Shown here in pieces: positions 17,092-25,187 of a stretch of DNA of 64,000 nucleotides (position 1 is its first letter; each line of letters opens with the position of its first letter). This stretch comes from CAVSRC01 sp963732845 (GTDB taxonomy: Bacteria; Pseudomonadota; Alphaproteobacteria; Rhizobiales; Kaistiaceae). Under the pieces are notes generated by a model that did no database searches, was not told the origin of the DNA, and saw only the letters and a list, made by a program, of their open reading frames with translations. The translations under genes were made by a program, and so were the position numbers. Location: NCBI GenBank assembly GCA_963732845.1, contig CAVTBE010000016.1, positions 62,001 to 126,000 of the forward strand. The letters are read 5' to 3'.

Positions 17092-17688
17092 TCACGGATA
17101 GAGGCGCGACGTCTCCCAGCCCTTGTCGGTCTTGCGGTACTGGACACGGTTGTGCAGGCGGAAGGGCATGTCCTTCCAGAACTCCCACTCCACCGGCGTC
17201 AGGCGGTAACCCGACCAATAGGGCGGCCGCGGCACCACGCCGAACGGGTACTTGGCGGCGAAGACGGCAACCGCCTTCTCCAGTGCGAAGCGCAATTCCA
17301 GCGGGCGCGACTGCTGGCTGGCCCAGGCGCCCAACCGGCTGGTGCGCGCCCGGCTGGCGAAATAGGCGTCGGCCTCGGCTTCGCTGACCGGCTGGATGGT
17401 GCCGCGCACGCGCACCTGGCGGCGCAGGCTCTTCCAGTGAAAGAGCAGGGCTGCCTTGGGATTGGCAGCGAGCTCCTGCCCCTTGGCGCTCTCGAAGTTC
17501 GTGTAGAAGACGAAGCCCTCGGCATCGTGCGCCTTGAGCAGCACCATGCGCACATTGGGCATGCCCTCGCTGTCGACGGTGGCCAGCGCCAGAGCGTTGG
17601 GATCGTTGACCTCGGACGCTTCGGCTTCGTGATACCATTCCGTGAAAAGCGAATTTGGATCAGCTGTTGCTGTGAAGTCACTGTTCAT
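17092..17688 (-). CDS. pdxH: Pyridoxamine 5'-phosphate oxidase
   Basis: FMN enzyme that makes pyridoxal 5'-phosphate from pyridoxine or pyridoxamine 5'-phosphate. The 198-residue protein contains VRMVLLKAHDAEGFVFYTNFESAKG (FMN/PLP site), ALLFHWKSLRRQVRVRG, and the C-terminal RLHNRVQYRKT and SRLYP, all typical. Length is slightly below the usual 205-220, at the N-terminus. It is divergent from the lipoprotein gene starting at 17739. Confidence 0.96.
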   Translation of the reverse strand: MNSDFTATADPNSLFTEWYHEAEASEVNDPNALALATVDSEGMPNVRMVLLKAHDAEGFVFYTNFESAKGQELAANPKAALLFHWKSLRRQVRVRGTIQPVSEAEADAYFASRARTSRLGAWASQQSRPLELRFALEKAVAVFAAKYPFGVVPRPPYWSGYRLTPVEWEFWKDMPFRLHNRVQYRKTDKGWETSRLYP

Positions 17689-17738
17689 TAACGAAATATT
17701 CCGATGCTTGGGCCTGTAGCGCCAAGGGAGCCAGGGTC

Positions 17739-18233
17739 ATGTTTGCGCGCAGGCATTCGTATAGTCCCGCGTTGAAGCCGCGCCAATCGCTGCGCGCCGT
17801 CCGCGGCGTTGCGGCCGCCGCTCTGGCCCTGTCGCTTGGCGGCTGCGCCGGCCTCGGCCTGCCCTTCGGCGCCGAGACAACCGCCAGCAACGCCGCGCTG
17901 ACGACCGGCAGCATCAGGCCGACGCTGGTCAGTGCCAGCCGCGTCGACGGCGTCGATGCCTCCGATTGGGAGGCGATCCGCCGCGCCGCTGCGTCGACCG
18001 CCGCCAATTCCAGTATCGACCGCCTCTCCTGGCGCAATCCGGATACCGGCTCCGCCGGCACCATCGTCGCCCTCAGCGCCGCCCACGCGCAGGGGCCCCT
18101 CGCGTGCCGCACCTTCGCCACCACCATCAACGATCAGCGCGGCGTACGCCGCTATCGCGGCGAGACCTGCCGGCGCAGCGACGGCCGCTGGCAACTCTAC
18201 GGCATGATAGCCGACGACGCCCAGCTCTCCTAA
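17739..18233 (+). CDS. Surface lipoprotein, RT0821/Lpp0805-like
   Basis: A 164-residue predicted lipoprotein. The N-terminus is basic, followed by a hydrophobic stretch ending in the lipobox LGGC with C36 as the lipidated residue. The C-terminal part (ACRTFATTINDQRGVRRYRGETCRRSDGRWQL) resembles the conserved end of the RT0821/Lpp0805 family of short surface proteins. The function is unknown. Divergent from pdxH; 111 bases before the DnaJ-like gene. Confidence 0.75.
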   Translation: MFARRHSYSPALKPRQSLRAVRGVAAAALALSLGGCAGLGLPFGAETTASNAALTTGSIRPTLVSASRVDGVDASDWEAIRRAAASTAANSSIDRLSWRNPDTGSAGTIVALSAAHAQGPLACRTFATTINDQRGVRRYRGETCRRSDGRWQLYGMIADDAQLS

Positions 18234-18267
18234 CCGGACCCGACCGCAAACTGCGGCAAACGCTGGC

Positions 18268-18308
18268 AATTGCCGGCACAATGACCATATTGACGGTGGC
18301 CGGCAATT
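18268..18308. promoter_or_regulatory. 10-bp inverted repeat before the DnaJ-like gene
   Basis: AATTGCCGGC at 18268-18277 is perfectly complementary to GCCGGCAATT at 18299-18308 across a 21-base loop. The left arm overlaps a perfect palindrome, GGCAATTGCC (18265-18274). It lies 36 bases before the DnaJ-like start and 34 after the lipoprotein stop. It could be an operator or a transcription terminator without T-run; the sequence does not decide. Confidence 0.4.
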
Positions 18309-18344
18309 CTGACGGCCGGCGGCCAAACTGCTATTCAGTCGACC

Positions 18345-19316
18345 ATGCGCGATCCATATGAGGTGCTCGGCGTCAGCCGGACGGCCAGCGAAAGCGAAAT
18401 CAAATCGGCTTTTCGCAAGCTCGCCAAGAAGCACCACCCGGACCAGAACAAGGCCCCCAAGGCGAAGGAAAACTTCGCCGAGGTCAATTCTGCCTATGAG
18501 ATCGTCGGCGACAAGGACAAGCGCCGGCAGTTCGACCGCGGCGAGATCGGCGCCGACGGCAAGCCGCGCTTCCAGGGCTTCGAGGGCTTCAATCGCGGCG
18601 GCCATCCGGGCGGTGGCGCCGGCGGGCGCACCTTCCGCTGGTCGTCCGGCCCCGGTGGCGGCCCCGGTGGCGGTGGTGGCGGCGGGGATTTCTCGGCCGA
18701 CGACATCCTCAGCGATATTCTCGGCGGCTTCGGCCGTGGCGCCGGTGGCGCGCGCGGCGGCCCGCGCGCCAACCCGCAGCCGCAGCGCGGTCAGGACGTG
18801 ACCGCCACCGCGGCGGTGACGCTGGAGCAGATCGTCCATGGCGAGAAGGTGCGCGTCGATCTGCCCACCGGCCGCACGGTCGAGATCTCGGTGCCGCTCG
18901 GCACGCGCCCGGGCCAGGTCATCCGGCTCAAGGGCCAGGGCCAGCCCGGCGCGCTCGGCGGCCATCCCGGCGACGCGATGGTAACCATCGATTTCGTTCC
19001 GCATCCGCTGTTCAAGGTGGAGGGCGACACGCTGCGCCGCGAGATCGCCATCACCCTCGACGAGGCGGTGCTCGGCGCCAAGGTGCGTGTGCCCACCCTC
19101 GACGGGCCGGTGACGCTTTCCGTGCCGGCGAAATCGAGCGGTGGGCGGGCGCTGCGCCTCAAGGGCAAGGGCCTGCCGCGCGTCGGCGGGCGCGGCGACC
19201 TGCTGGTGACGCTCAAGATCGTCCTGCCCGAGGGCGGCGATGCGGAGCTCGAGGCGCTGATGAAGAAATGGCGCGAGAACCGGCGCTACACTGCCCGCGA
19301 CGAGACGGAAGCCTAG
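18345..19316 (+). CDS. DnaJ-like co-chaperone (CbpA type)
   Basis: Stimulates the ATPase of an Hsp70 partner. The 323-residue protein has an N-terminal J domain (residues 3-67) with the invariant HPD at 31-33, a long Gly-rich linker (about 78-135), and two DnaJ C-terminal substrate-binding domains (about 145-310). There is no cysteine zinc finger, so it belongs to the CbpA-like group rather than full DnaJ. The linker is unusually Gly-dense, with a run of seven glycines. Confidence 0.93.
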   Translation: MRDPYEVLGVSRTASESEIKSAFRKLAKKHHPDQNKAPKAKENFAEVNSAYEIVGDKDKRRQFDRGEIGADGKPRFQGFEGFNRGGHPGGGAGGRTFRWSSGPGGGPGGGGGGGDFSADDILSDILGGFGRGAGGARGGPRANPQPQRGQDVTATAAVTLEQIVHGEKVRVDLPTGRTVEISVPLGTRPGQVIRLKGQGQPGALGGHPGDAMVTIDFVPHPLFKVEGDTLRREIAITLDEAVLGAKVRVPTLDGPVTLSVPAKSSGGRALRLKGKGLPRVGGRGDLLVTLKIVLPEGGDAELEALMKKWRENRRYTARDETEA

Positions 19317-19348
19317 AGCCTTTCACAGTCAGATGGGATCAACTCAGA

Positions 19349-20344
19349 CTAGCCACGCGGCGCCGCGGCGCGACGCAGGCGGTCGTTGATCGCCTCGCCC
19401 AGCCCTTCGTCGGGAATCGGCATGACGGCAATGGTCTCTGCCTGCCGGTCGAGGGTCCTGAGCGCCGCGAAAAAGCTGGACGCAGCCTCTGCCAGATCGC
19501 CGGACGGGCTGAGATTGATCGTGGCGACCGCCTTCTCCACGTCGGCCGGCAGGTCCGGCCCGAAGGCCAGCAGCCCCTCCCCCTCGCGCACCTCAGTTGC
19601 ATGGAGCCGCAGGCCAGCGGCGGGTGCATAGTGCGAGGCAAGCATGCCTGGTGCCGCCGGAGCGTCGCCGGCCGGCGACGCAACGCCCAATGCCCGGCCG
19701 AGCACCGCCTCGATGTCGCCGCGCGCCAGGCCGCCGGCCCGGAGCAGGAGCGGCGCCTCGCCGGCCAGGCTCACGATGGTCGATTCCAGGCCGACCGGCG
19801 TCGGTCCCGCATCGAGGATGACGCTGACATGGCCGCCGAGGTCGTCGACCACATGGGCGGCCGTGGTCGGGCTGACATGGCCCGAGCGGTTGGCGCTGGG
19901 GGCGGCCAGCGGGCGGGCGCTTGCCGCGAGCAATGCCTGCGCCACCGGGTGGGCGGGCACGCGGACGGCCAGCGTAGCGAGGCCGGCGGTGACCAGGTCG
20001 GCAATGCCGGAATCGGGCCTCAGCGGCAGCACCAGCGTCAGCGGGCCCGGCCAGAAGGCCTCCGCTAGCCTCTCAGCATCCGCGCTGAAACGGACGTGGC
20101 GCATGGCCTCGGCGGCCGAAGATGCATGGACGATCAACGGGTTGAAGCGCGGACGGCCCTTGGCGAGGTAGATGCGCCCGACGGCTGCCGGATTGGTGGC
20201 ATCGGCCGCCAGCCCATAGACCGTCTCGGTCGGCATCGCCACGAGTTCGCCGCGCGCGAGCGCCTGCACGGCCGCGGCGAGCCCTTCCTCACCTGCGACC
20301 TTGCTGTTGAAAATGCGGAGCGGAATTGCGCTAGCCTGTGCCAT
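19349..20344 (-). CDS. L-threonylcarbamoyladenylate synthase (Sua5/YrdC type)
   Basis: Makes threonylcarbamoyl-AMP from threonine, bicarbonate and ATP, for the t6A37 modification of ANN-decoding tRNAs. The 331-residue protein has the YrdC domain (about 10-200) with the KGRPRFNPL substrate loop, PTETVYGLAADA, and SANRSGHVSPT, followed by a Sua5 C-terminal domain (about 205-330), so it is the long form. ATG 20344 gives the usual spacing to the PTETVYGL block. Divergent from the acyl-CoA dehydrogenase gene, 82 bases apart. Confidence 0.95.
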   Translation of the reverse strand: MAQASAIPLRIFNSKVAGEEGLAAAVQALARGELVAMPTETVYGLAADATNPAAVGRIYLAKGRPRFNPLIVHASSAAEAMRHVRFSADAERLAEAFWPGPLTLVLPLRPDSGIADLVTAGLATLAVRVPAHPVAQALLAASARPLAAPSANRSGHVSPTTAAHVVDDLGGHVSVILDAGPTPVGLESTIVSLAGEAPLLLRAGGLARGDIEAVLGRALGVASPAGDAPAAPGMLASHYAPAAGLRLHATEVREGEGLLAFGPDLPADVEKAVATINLSPSGDLAEAASSFFAALRTLDRQAETIAVMPIPDEGLGEAINDRLRRAAAPRG

Positions 20345-20426
20345 CGGTGAGAGTGTCGGCCGTCCGGGCGAGCCGGGTTCTCGCGCGCAGTAACAAGCCG
20401 CGTCAAGCGGCAGCCGGAGGTCTATC

Positions 20427-22205
20427 ATGAGCAGTTCGACGCCCGTCGCCGAAATCCTGTTTGCACTCAAAGCTTTTGGCGGGCTCGACGGGCTGATCGC
20501 CAGCGGCGCCTTCCCCGATCTCGACGGCGAGACGGCCGAGGCGATCATCGAGGAGGGCCTCCGCTTCGCCGACAGCGAGCTGCTGCCGCTCAATCGGGCC
20601 GGCGACAAGATCGGCGTGACGCTCGTCGATGGTGTCGTTGCAACCCCTCCGGGCTGGAAGGAGGCCTATCACCGCTGGTACGAGGCCGGCTGGAACGGCA
20701 TCAGCAATCCCACCGCGTGGGGCGGACAGGGCCTGCCGATCGCCCTGCAGATGGCGCTGCAGGAGATCTGGAACAGCGCCAACGCGGCGTTCGCCGTGGG
20801 GCCGATGCTGAACAGCGGCGCGGTTCATGCCCTCATGGCCTACGCCAGCGACAGCCTGCAGGAGCGCTATCTGCCCAAGCTCTCCACGGGCGAGTGGATG
20901 GTGACTATGGACATGACGGAGCCCCAGGCAGGCTCCGACCTCGGCGCCATTACGACGCGGGCGATGCGCGCGGAAGACGGCAGCTACCGCCTGTTCGGCC
21001 AGAAGTCGTTTATCACCTACGGCGACCACGACCTCACCGACAACATCATCCATCTGGTGCTCGCCCGCGTCGCCGACGGGCAATCGCTCAGCGCCGGCCT
21101 TTCCATGTTCCTGGTGCCGAAGATCCTTCCGGACGGCACGCGCAACGACCTGGTGGCGGCCGGCATCGAGCACAAGCTCGGCCTGCACGCTTCGCCGACC
21201 TGCACGCTCGCCTTCGGCGAAGGCGGCAGCGGCGCCAGCGGCTGGCTGGTGGGCAAGGAGAACCGCGGTCTCTTCTGCATGTTCACGATGATGAACCACG
21301 CCCGCCTTGCCGTCGGCGTGCAGGGCGTCGGCGTGGCGGCGCGGGCGCTTGCCCAGGCACGCGACTATGCCGCCAGTCGCCGCCAAGGCCACGCGCTCGG
21401 AGCCCCGCGCGGCGAAATGAGCCCGATCGCCGCCCACCCCGACATCCAGCGCGAACTCATGCAGATGACCGCGCTGACCGCCCTGGCGCGGGCGATCGGC
21501 TATGCCTGCGCCGAGGCGCTCGATATGAGCACGGCGGCGCCGGAGGGCGAACGCGGCGCGTGGGCCGACCGGGCGAGCCTGCTGACGCCGGTGGTCAAGA
21601 CATTCGCGACCAACGCGGCCATGAGGGTCACATCGGGCGCCATCCAGGTGCACGGCGGCGCCGGCTATATCGAAGAGACCGGCGTGGCGCAGCTTTTCCG
21701 CGATTCCCGCGTCTTTCCGATCTATGAGGGCACCAACGGCATCCAGGCGATCGATCTCGCCACCCGCAGGCTGAAGCTCGGCGGCGGCGCGCCGGTGGCC
21801 GCGATCATCAAAGAGATATCCGAGACCGCGGTCGCGGTCGCCGGGGCCAACCGGCCGGAATTCGGACAGGCGGCGGCGCGACTGGGCGAGGCGGGCAAGC
21901 ATTTCGCCTCGGCCACGGCCTATCTCGCCAAGGCGGTAGCGGGCGGCAACGACGGTCTGCAGCCGGTGCTGGCGGGAGCGACACCCTATGCTCGGCTTTT
22001 CGGCCTTGCATTCGGCGGTGCCCTTCTGGCAAAGGGCGCCCTCGGGGCGGATGACGACAATCGCGATCGTGCGATCGCCCTCGTACGATTCGTCGCTGAA
22101 TCGCTGCTGGGTGAAACGGCGTCGCTGGCGGCAACGGTCACTGAGGGAGCGGAAGGCCTGCGGCAGGCCGCCATCCACTTCGACATTGGCCAGGCGTCGC
22201 CGTGA
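20427..22205 (+). CDS. Acyl-CoA dehydrogenase, long form (DmdC-like)
   Basis: FAD enzyme that introduces a trans double bond in an acyl-CoA. At 592 residues it is of the long class that includes 3-methylmercaptopropionyl-CoA dehydrogenases (DmdC). Visible blocks: MTEPQAGSDLGAI (FAD/substrate), MMNHARLAVGVQGVG, GAIQVHGGAGYIEE, and RDSRVFPIYEGTNGIQAIDL with the catalytic-base Glu. An extra C-terminal helical domain follows residue about 460. It is 35 bases before an enoyl-CoA hydratase gene, so a fatty-acid-type or DMSP-related oxidation is likely; the substrate cannot be told from sequence. Confidence 0.9.
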   Translation: MSSSTPVAEILFALKAFGGLDGLIASGAFPDLDGETAEAIIEEGLRFADSELLPLNRAGDKIGVTLVDGVVATPPGWKEAYHRWYEAGWNGISNPTAWGGQGLPIALQMALQEIWNSANAAFAVGPMLNSGAVHALMAYASDSLQERYLPKLSTGEWMVTMDMTEPQAGSDLGAITTRAMRAEDGSYRLFGQKSFITYGDHDLTDNIIHLVLARVADGQSLSAGLSMFLVPKILPDGTRNDLVAAGIEHKLGLHASPTCTLAFGEGGSGASGWLVGKENRGLFCMFTMMNHARLAVGVQGVGVAARALAQARDYAASRRQGHALGAPRGEMSPIAAHPDIQRELMQMTALTALARAIGYACAEALDMSTAAPEGERGAWADRASLLTPVVKTFATNAAMRVTSGAIQVHGGAGYIEETGVAQLFRDSRVFPIYEGTNGIQAIDLATRRLKLGGGAPVAAIIKEISETAVAVAGANRPEFGQAAARLGEAGKHFASATAYLAKAVAGGNDGLQPVLAGATPYARLFGLAFGGALLAKGALGADDDNRDRAIALVRFVAESLLGETASLAATVTEGAEGLRQAAIHFDIGQASP

Positions 22206-22239
22206 CGGCCTTTGCCCGCGAGAGGCCGGGAGTGAATAT

Positions 22240-22992
22240 ATGACGACCGAACAGGTGATCAGCGAGATCGCCGAAGGCGTTCAGATGATCCGCATCGAAC
22301 GGATGGATGCGGAGAACCGGCTGACCGCCGAGATGTGCGAGCAGCTGGCGGATTCGCTTGCCTTCGGCGAAAGCAGCTCACGGGTGCGCGCCGTCCTCCT
22401 GACCGGCACGCCGGGCATCTTCACCGCCGGCCATGACGCCAACGAGCTGCAGGGCTTCCTGACCGCCGGCGGCATGGGCGAAAGCGTCATCCGGCTGCTC
22501 AAGACGATCGCCTCGATCGACAAGCCGGTGATCGCCGCGGTCGACGGCCCGTCCTTCGGTATCGGAACGATCCTGCTCATCCTGTGCGATTACGTGGTCG
22601 CCAGCGAGTGGGCGATCTTCACCGTGGCGGAAGCGGACATGGGCATGCCGCCGGAAGGCGCGGCGAGCATCCTCGCCCCGGCGCTGATGGGTTATCACCG
22701 CGCCTTCGGGCTCCTGGTGATGGGCGACCAGCTCGACTCCCATCAGGCGATGCATGCCGGTCTGGTCAACCGGATCGTGCCGGCCGATGCGGTCGAGTCC
22801 GCCGGCCAGGAAGCGGCACGCATCCTCGCCGGCAAGCCGCCGGAGGCGGTGCGCATGCATCGCCGGCTGATGCGCGGCGACCGGCTGAACATCCTGCAGC
22901 GCATCGACCAGGAGGCGACCAGCTTCGCCGACCTCTTGCGCTCGCCCGCGGCGCGTGATGCCCTGCAGGCCTATATCGACGCCAACCGCTGA
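22240..22992 (+). CDS. Enoyl-CoA hydratase/isomerase family protein
   Basis: Crotonase-fold enzyme of 250 residues. The oxyanion-hole segments are TAGHDANELQGF and DGPSFGIGTILLILCDYVVAS. In place of the classic hydratase Glu pair, only one acidic residue is evident in ADMGMPPEGA, as in many isomerase or unassigned members, so the reaction is uncertain. ATG 22240 is chosen; GAGAGGCC precedes it by about 14 bases. It probably works on the product of the acyl-CoA dehydrogenase just upstream. Confidence 0.9.
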   Translation: MTTEQVISEIAEGVQMIRIERMDAENRLTAEMCEQLADSLAFGESSSRVRAVLLTGTPGIFTAGHDANELQGFLTAGGMGESVIRLLKTIASIDKPVIAAVDGPSFGIGTILLILCDYVVASEWAIFTVAEADMGMPPEGAASILAPALMGYHRAFGLLVMGDQLDSHQAMHAGLVNRIVPADAVESAGQEAARILAGKPPEAVRMHRRLMRGDRLNILQRIDQEATSFADLLRSPAARDALQAYIDANR

Positions 22993-23015
22993 GCACGGCG
23001 TCCAAGGGGGCCTGC

Positions 23016-23945
23016 TTGTCCACGCTTCTCATTCAGGATCCGGTTTTCCTGGAACATTCCGTTCCCGTCGGCCATCCGGAACGGCCCGACCGTATCCGCG
23101 CCATCGAAAAGGCGCTGTCGGCGCCGGTTTTCGCCGATCTCGTGCGCGCCGGGGCGCCGGCGGCGGCGGCGACCGAGGTCATCGCCATGGCCCATCCGGC
23201 GCGCTATGTCGGCGAAATCCGCGCCGCCGTTCCGGACGACGGCATCGTGCAGCTTGAGGCCGACACCTATCTCTGCCCGCAGAGCTTCGAGATCGCCGCG
23301 CGCGCCGCCGCTTCCGCGTGCTTGGCCGTGGACCAGGTGATGACCGGCAGCGTGGCCAATGCCTTCTGCGCCATCCGGCCGCCGGGCCACCATGCCGAAC
23401 CCGCTCACCCGATGGGCTTCTGCCTGTTCAACAACGCGGTCATCGCCGCGCGTCAGGCGCAGCGCGACCACGGCGCCGAGCGCGTCGCCATCGTCGACTG
23501 GGACGTCCATCACGGCAACGGCACCCAGGCGATCGTATGGGACGATCCGTCCATCCTCTATTGCTCGACCCACCAGATGCCGCTCTATCCGGGCACCGGC
23601 TCGCCGTCGGAGACCGGCTGCGGCAACATCGTCAACGTGCCGCTCCCGCCCGAAGCCGGCGGCACCGAGTTCGAGATGGCCTTCAACGACAGGATCGTGC
23701 CGGCGATCGACGCCTTCGCCCCCGACCTGATCATCATCTCCGCCGGATTCGACGCCCACTGGCGCGATCCGCTGGCGCAGATCAATCTCGACGAAGAGGA
23801 TTTCGTACATGCGACGCTGACGCTGATGGAGGCGGCCCGGCGCCATTGCGACGGACGCATCGTCAGCCTGCTGGAAGGCGGATACGATCTCGCCGGCCTC
23901 GCCGGATCGGTCGCCATGCACGTGGCGACGCTGATGAAAGCCTGA
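23016..23945 (+). CDS. Histone deacetylase family protein (class II-like hydrolase)
   Basis: Zinc amidohydrolase of the arginase/deacetylase fold; bacterial members act on acetylated polyamines or proteins. The 309-residue protein shows RPPGHHAEP (paired catalytic His), DWDVHHGNGTQ (zinc-binding Asp and His), and SAGFDAHWRDPL (zinc Asp), plus LLEGGYDLAGL near the end. TTG 23016 follows the ribosome-like AAGGGGG and gives the normal N-terminus. It is followed by xseB after 16 bases, an arrangement common in Hyphomicrobiales. The in vivo substrate is unknown. Confidence 0.93.
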   Translation: MSTLLIQDPVFLEHSVPVGHPERPDRIRAIEKALSAPVFADLVRAGAPAAAATEVIAMAHPARYVGEIRAAVPDDGIVQLEADTYLCPQSFEIAARAAASACLAVDQVMTGSVANAFCAIRPPGHHAEPAHPMGFCLFNNAVIAARQAQRDHGAERVAIVDWDVHHGNGTQAIVWDDPSILYCSTHQMPLYPGTGSPSETGCGNIVNVPLPPEAGGTEFEMAFNDRIVPAIDAFAPDLIIISAGFDAHWRDPLAQINLDEEDFVHATLTLMEAARRHCDGRIVSLLEGGYDLAGLAGSVAMHVATLMKA

Positions 23946-23961
23946 GGAACAAGGAGAACGG

Positions 23962-24219
23962 ATGGCCGATCAGGACCTCCCGCCGGTCGAGGGCATGACC
24001 TTCGAAGCGGCGCTCAAGGAACTCGAACAGATCGTCAGCCGGCTCGAGCGCGGCGAGGTGCCGCTGGCCGAGTCGATCGTCATCTACGAGCGTGGCGACG
24101 CGCTCAGGAAGCACTGCGACGCCCTGCTCAAACAGGCCGAGGCGCGGGTTGAGAAGATCCGCGTCGGCGCCGACGGCCAGCCGGCCGGAGCCGAACCGCT
24201 CGACGACGCCGCGACCTGA
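23962..24219 (+). CDS. xseB: Exodeoxyribonuclease VII small subunit
   Basis: Small subunit of the single-strand-specific exonuclease VII. The 85-residue protein has the family core TFEAALKELEQIVSRLERGEVPLAESIVIYERGDALRKHC, which forms a helical hairpin. AAGGAG lies 8 bases before the ATG. It shares a transcript with the deacetylase-family gene, whose stop is 16 bases upstream. In related genomes dxs often follows directly; here a cupin/MarR pair intervenes. Confidence 0.95.
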   Translation: MADQDLPPVEGMTFEAALKELEQIVSRLERGEVPLAESIVIYERGDALRKHCDALLKQAEARVEKIRVGADGQPAGAEPLDDAAT

Positions 24220-24224
24220 CCCGC

Positions 24225-24599
24225 CTACTCGGCCCAGGGCGGGGTGAACGGCTCTCTGCCCGGGTGCATGGCCTGCCCGCCGACGGGAAGAATCGCGACG
24301 GCCTCGAAGGGCTCCTCGCCGGAATTGCCGAGAGCGAAATCCGTGTCCGGCGGAATGACCGCCGCATCGCCGGCGGCCAGTTCATGCACGGCGCCGTCGA
24401 GATGGATATCCGCCCTGCCCGACAGGGCCACGAAAACCTCCTCGCGCGTCAGGCGGTGGACGGTCGGCGCGGTGCCGGGATCGAGGCGGACGCGCCACGC
24501 GCAGGTTTCGCGCGCGCCGCGCTTGGGTGAGGCGAGGCCAAGGAAACGGACACCGGGCAGATTGAACTCCGGCGCTTCGGCGGAACGGATGATGGTCAT
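24225..24599 (-). CDS. Cupin-domain protein
   Basis: A 124-residue single-domain cupin. The metal-binding cupin motifs are modified: the first reads PGTAPTVHRLTREEVFVALSGRADI with one clear His and Glu, and the second is AAVIPPDTDFALGNSG without the usual His. Catalytic ability is therefore uncertain, and sensing or binding is possible. ATG 24599 starts the conserved part. It is divergent from the MarR regulator by 56 bases and is the likely target of that regulator. Confidence 0.85.
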   Translation of the reverse strand: MTIIRSAEAPEFNLPGVRFLGLASPKRGARETCAWRVRLDPGTAPTVHRLTREEVFVALSGRADIHLDGAVHELAAGDAAVIPPDTDFALGNSGEEPFEAVAILPVGGQAMHPGREPFTPPWAE

Positions 24600-24637
24600 A
24601 GGGGGCTCTCTCTGGTGGGAAGCGATTTCGTCTGGTA

Positions 24638-24689
24638 ACTTGACCATATCGTGCGATGACCAAAATAGTCAAGTCACTTGACGATATCG
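24638..24689. promoter_or_regulatory. Candidate MarR operator: paired direct repeat and palindrome
   Basis: ACTTGACCATATCG (24638-24651) and ACTTGACGATATCG (24676-24689) are direct repeats 38 bases apart, differing at one position. The second overlaps a perfect palindrome, GTCAAGT-C-ACTTGAC (24668-24682). They flank the MarR start codon, with one inside the coding sequence. Self-repression and control of the divergent cupin are likely; this is inferred from position and symmetry. Confidence 0.5.
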
Positions 24690-25108
24690 GATTCCCCGAG
24701 CTGCTGGACCATGTCGGAGTCCGGCTCTGGCGGGCGGCGGCGCTGTGGAAATCCGAATTCGATGCCGGCATGGTCGCGGCGGGCCACGCGGTCTTCGCCC
24801 ATGCCCGCTCGGGGCTGCTGGCCCATATGGACCGCGGCGGCACGCGGCAGGCCGATCTGGTCCAGCGCAGCGGCCTGACCAAGCAGGCCGTCCAGCAGTT
24901 CATCGACGAACTGGCAGCCGACGGCATTGTCGAGCGGATCCGCGACCCGCAGGACGGGCGCGGCCGGATCGTCGTCTTCACCCAGCGCGGCCGTGAGGTG
25001 CTGGCCGACGCCAATGTGGTCAAGCGGCGGGTCGAGGAGCGCTTTCGCCGGAAACTCGGAGCGGAGCGCTTCCGCGAACTCCTCGCGGCGCTGAAGGATC
25101 TGTCGTGA
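24656..25108 (+). CDS. MarR family transcriptional regulator
   Basis: A 150-residue winged-helix regulator. The DNA-binding part spans about residues 60-115: RQADLVQRSGLTKQAVQQFIDEL is the recognition-helix region, followed by the wing RIRDPQDGRGRIVVFTQRG. N- and C-terminal helices would form the dimer and ligand pocket. It is divergent from a cupin gene, with repeated candidate sites around its own start codon. The ligand is unknown. Confidence 0.9.
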   Translation: MTKIVKSLDDIGFPELLDHVGVRLWRAAALWKSEFDAGMVAAGHAVFAHARSGLLAHMDRGGTRQADLVQRSGLTKQAVQQFIDELAADGIVERIRDPQDGRGRIVVFTQRGREVLADANVVKRRVEERFRRKLGAERFRELLAALKDLS

Positions 25109-25150
25109 AACCGGCACCGCCAAGGCGTTGCGCCTCCCCGGCGGGCGTGC

Positions 25151-25165
25151 CAATAGTCGCTATTG
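25151..25165. promoter_or_regulatory. Small inverted repeat before dxs
   Basis: CAATAG-TCG-CTATTG is a perfect 6-base inverted repeat, 22 bases before the dxs TTG start. It could be an operator or a leader hairpin. No known regulator is recognised. Confidence 0.3.
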
Positions 25166-25187
25166 TCCTTTCTGTCAGGCGGAACCC

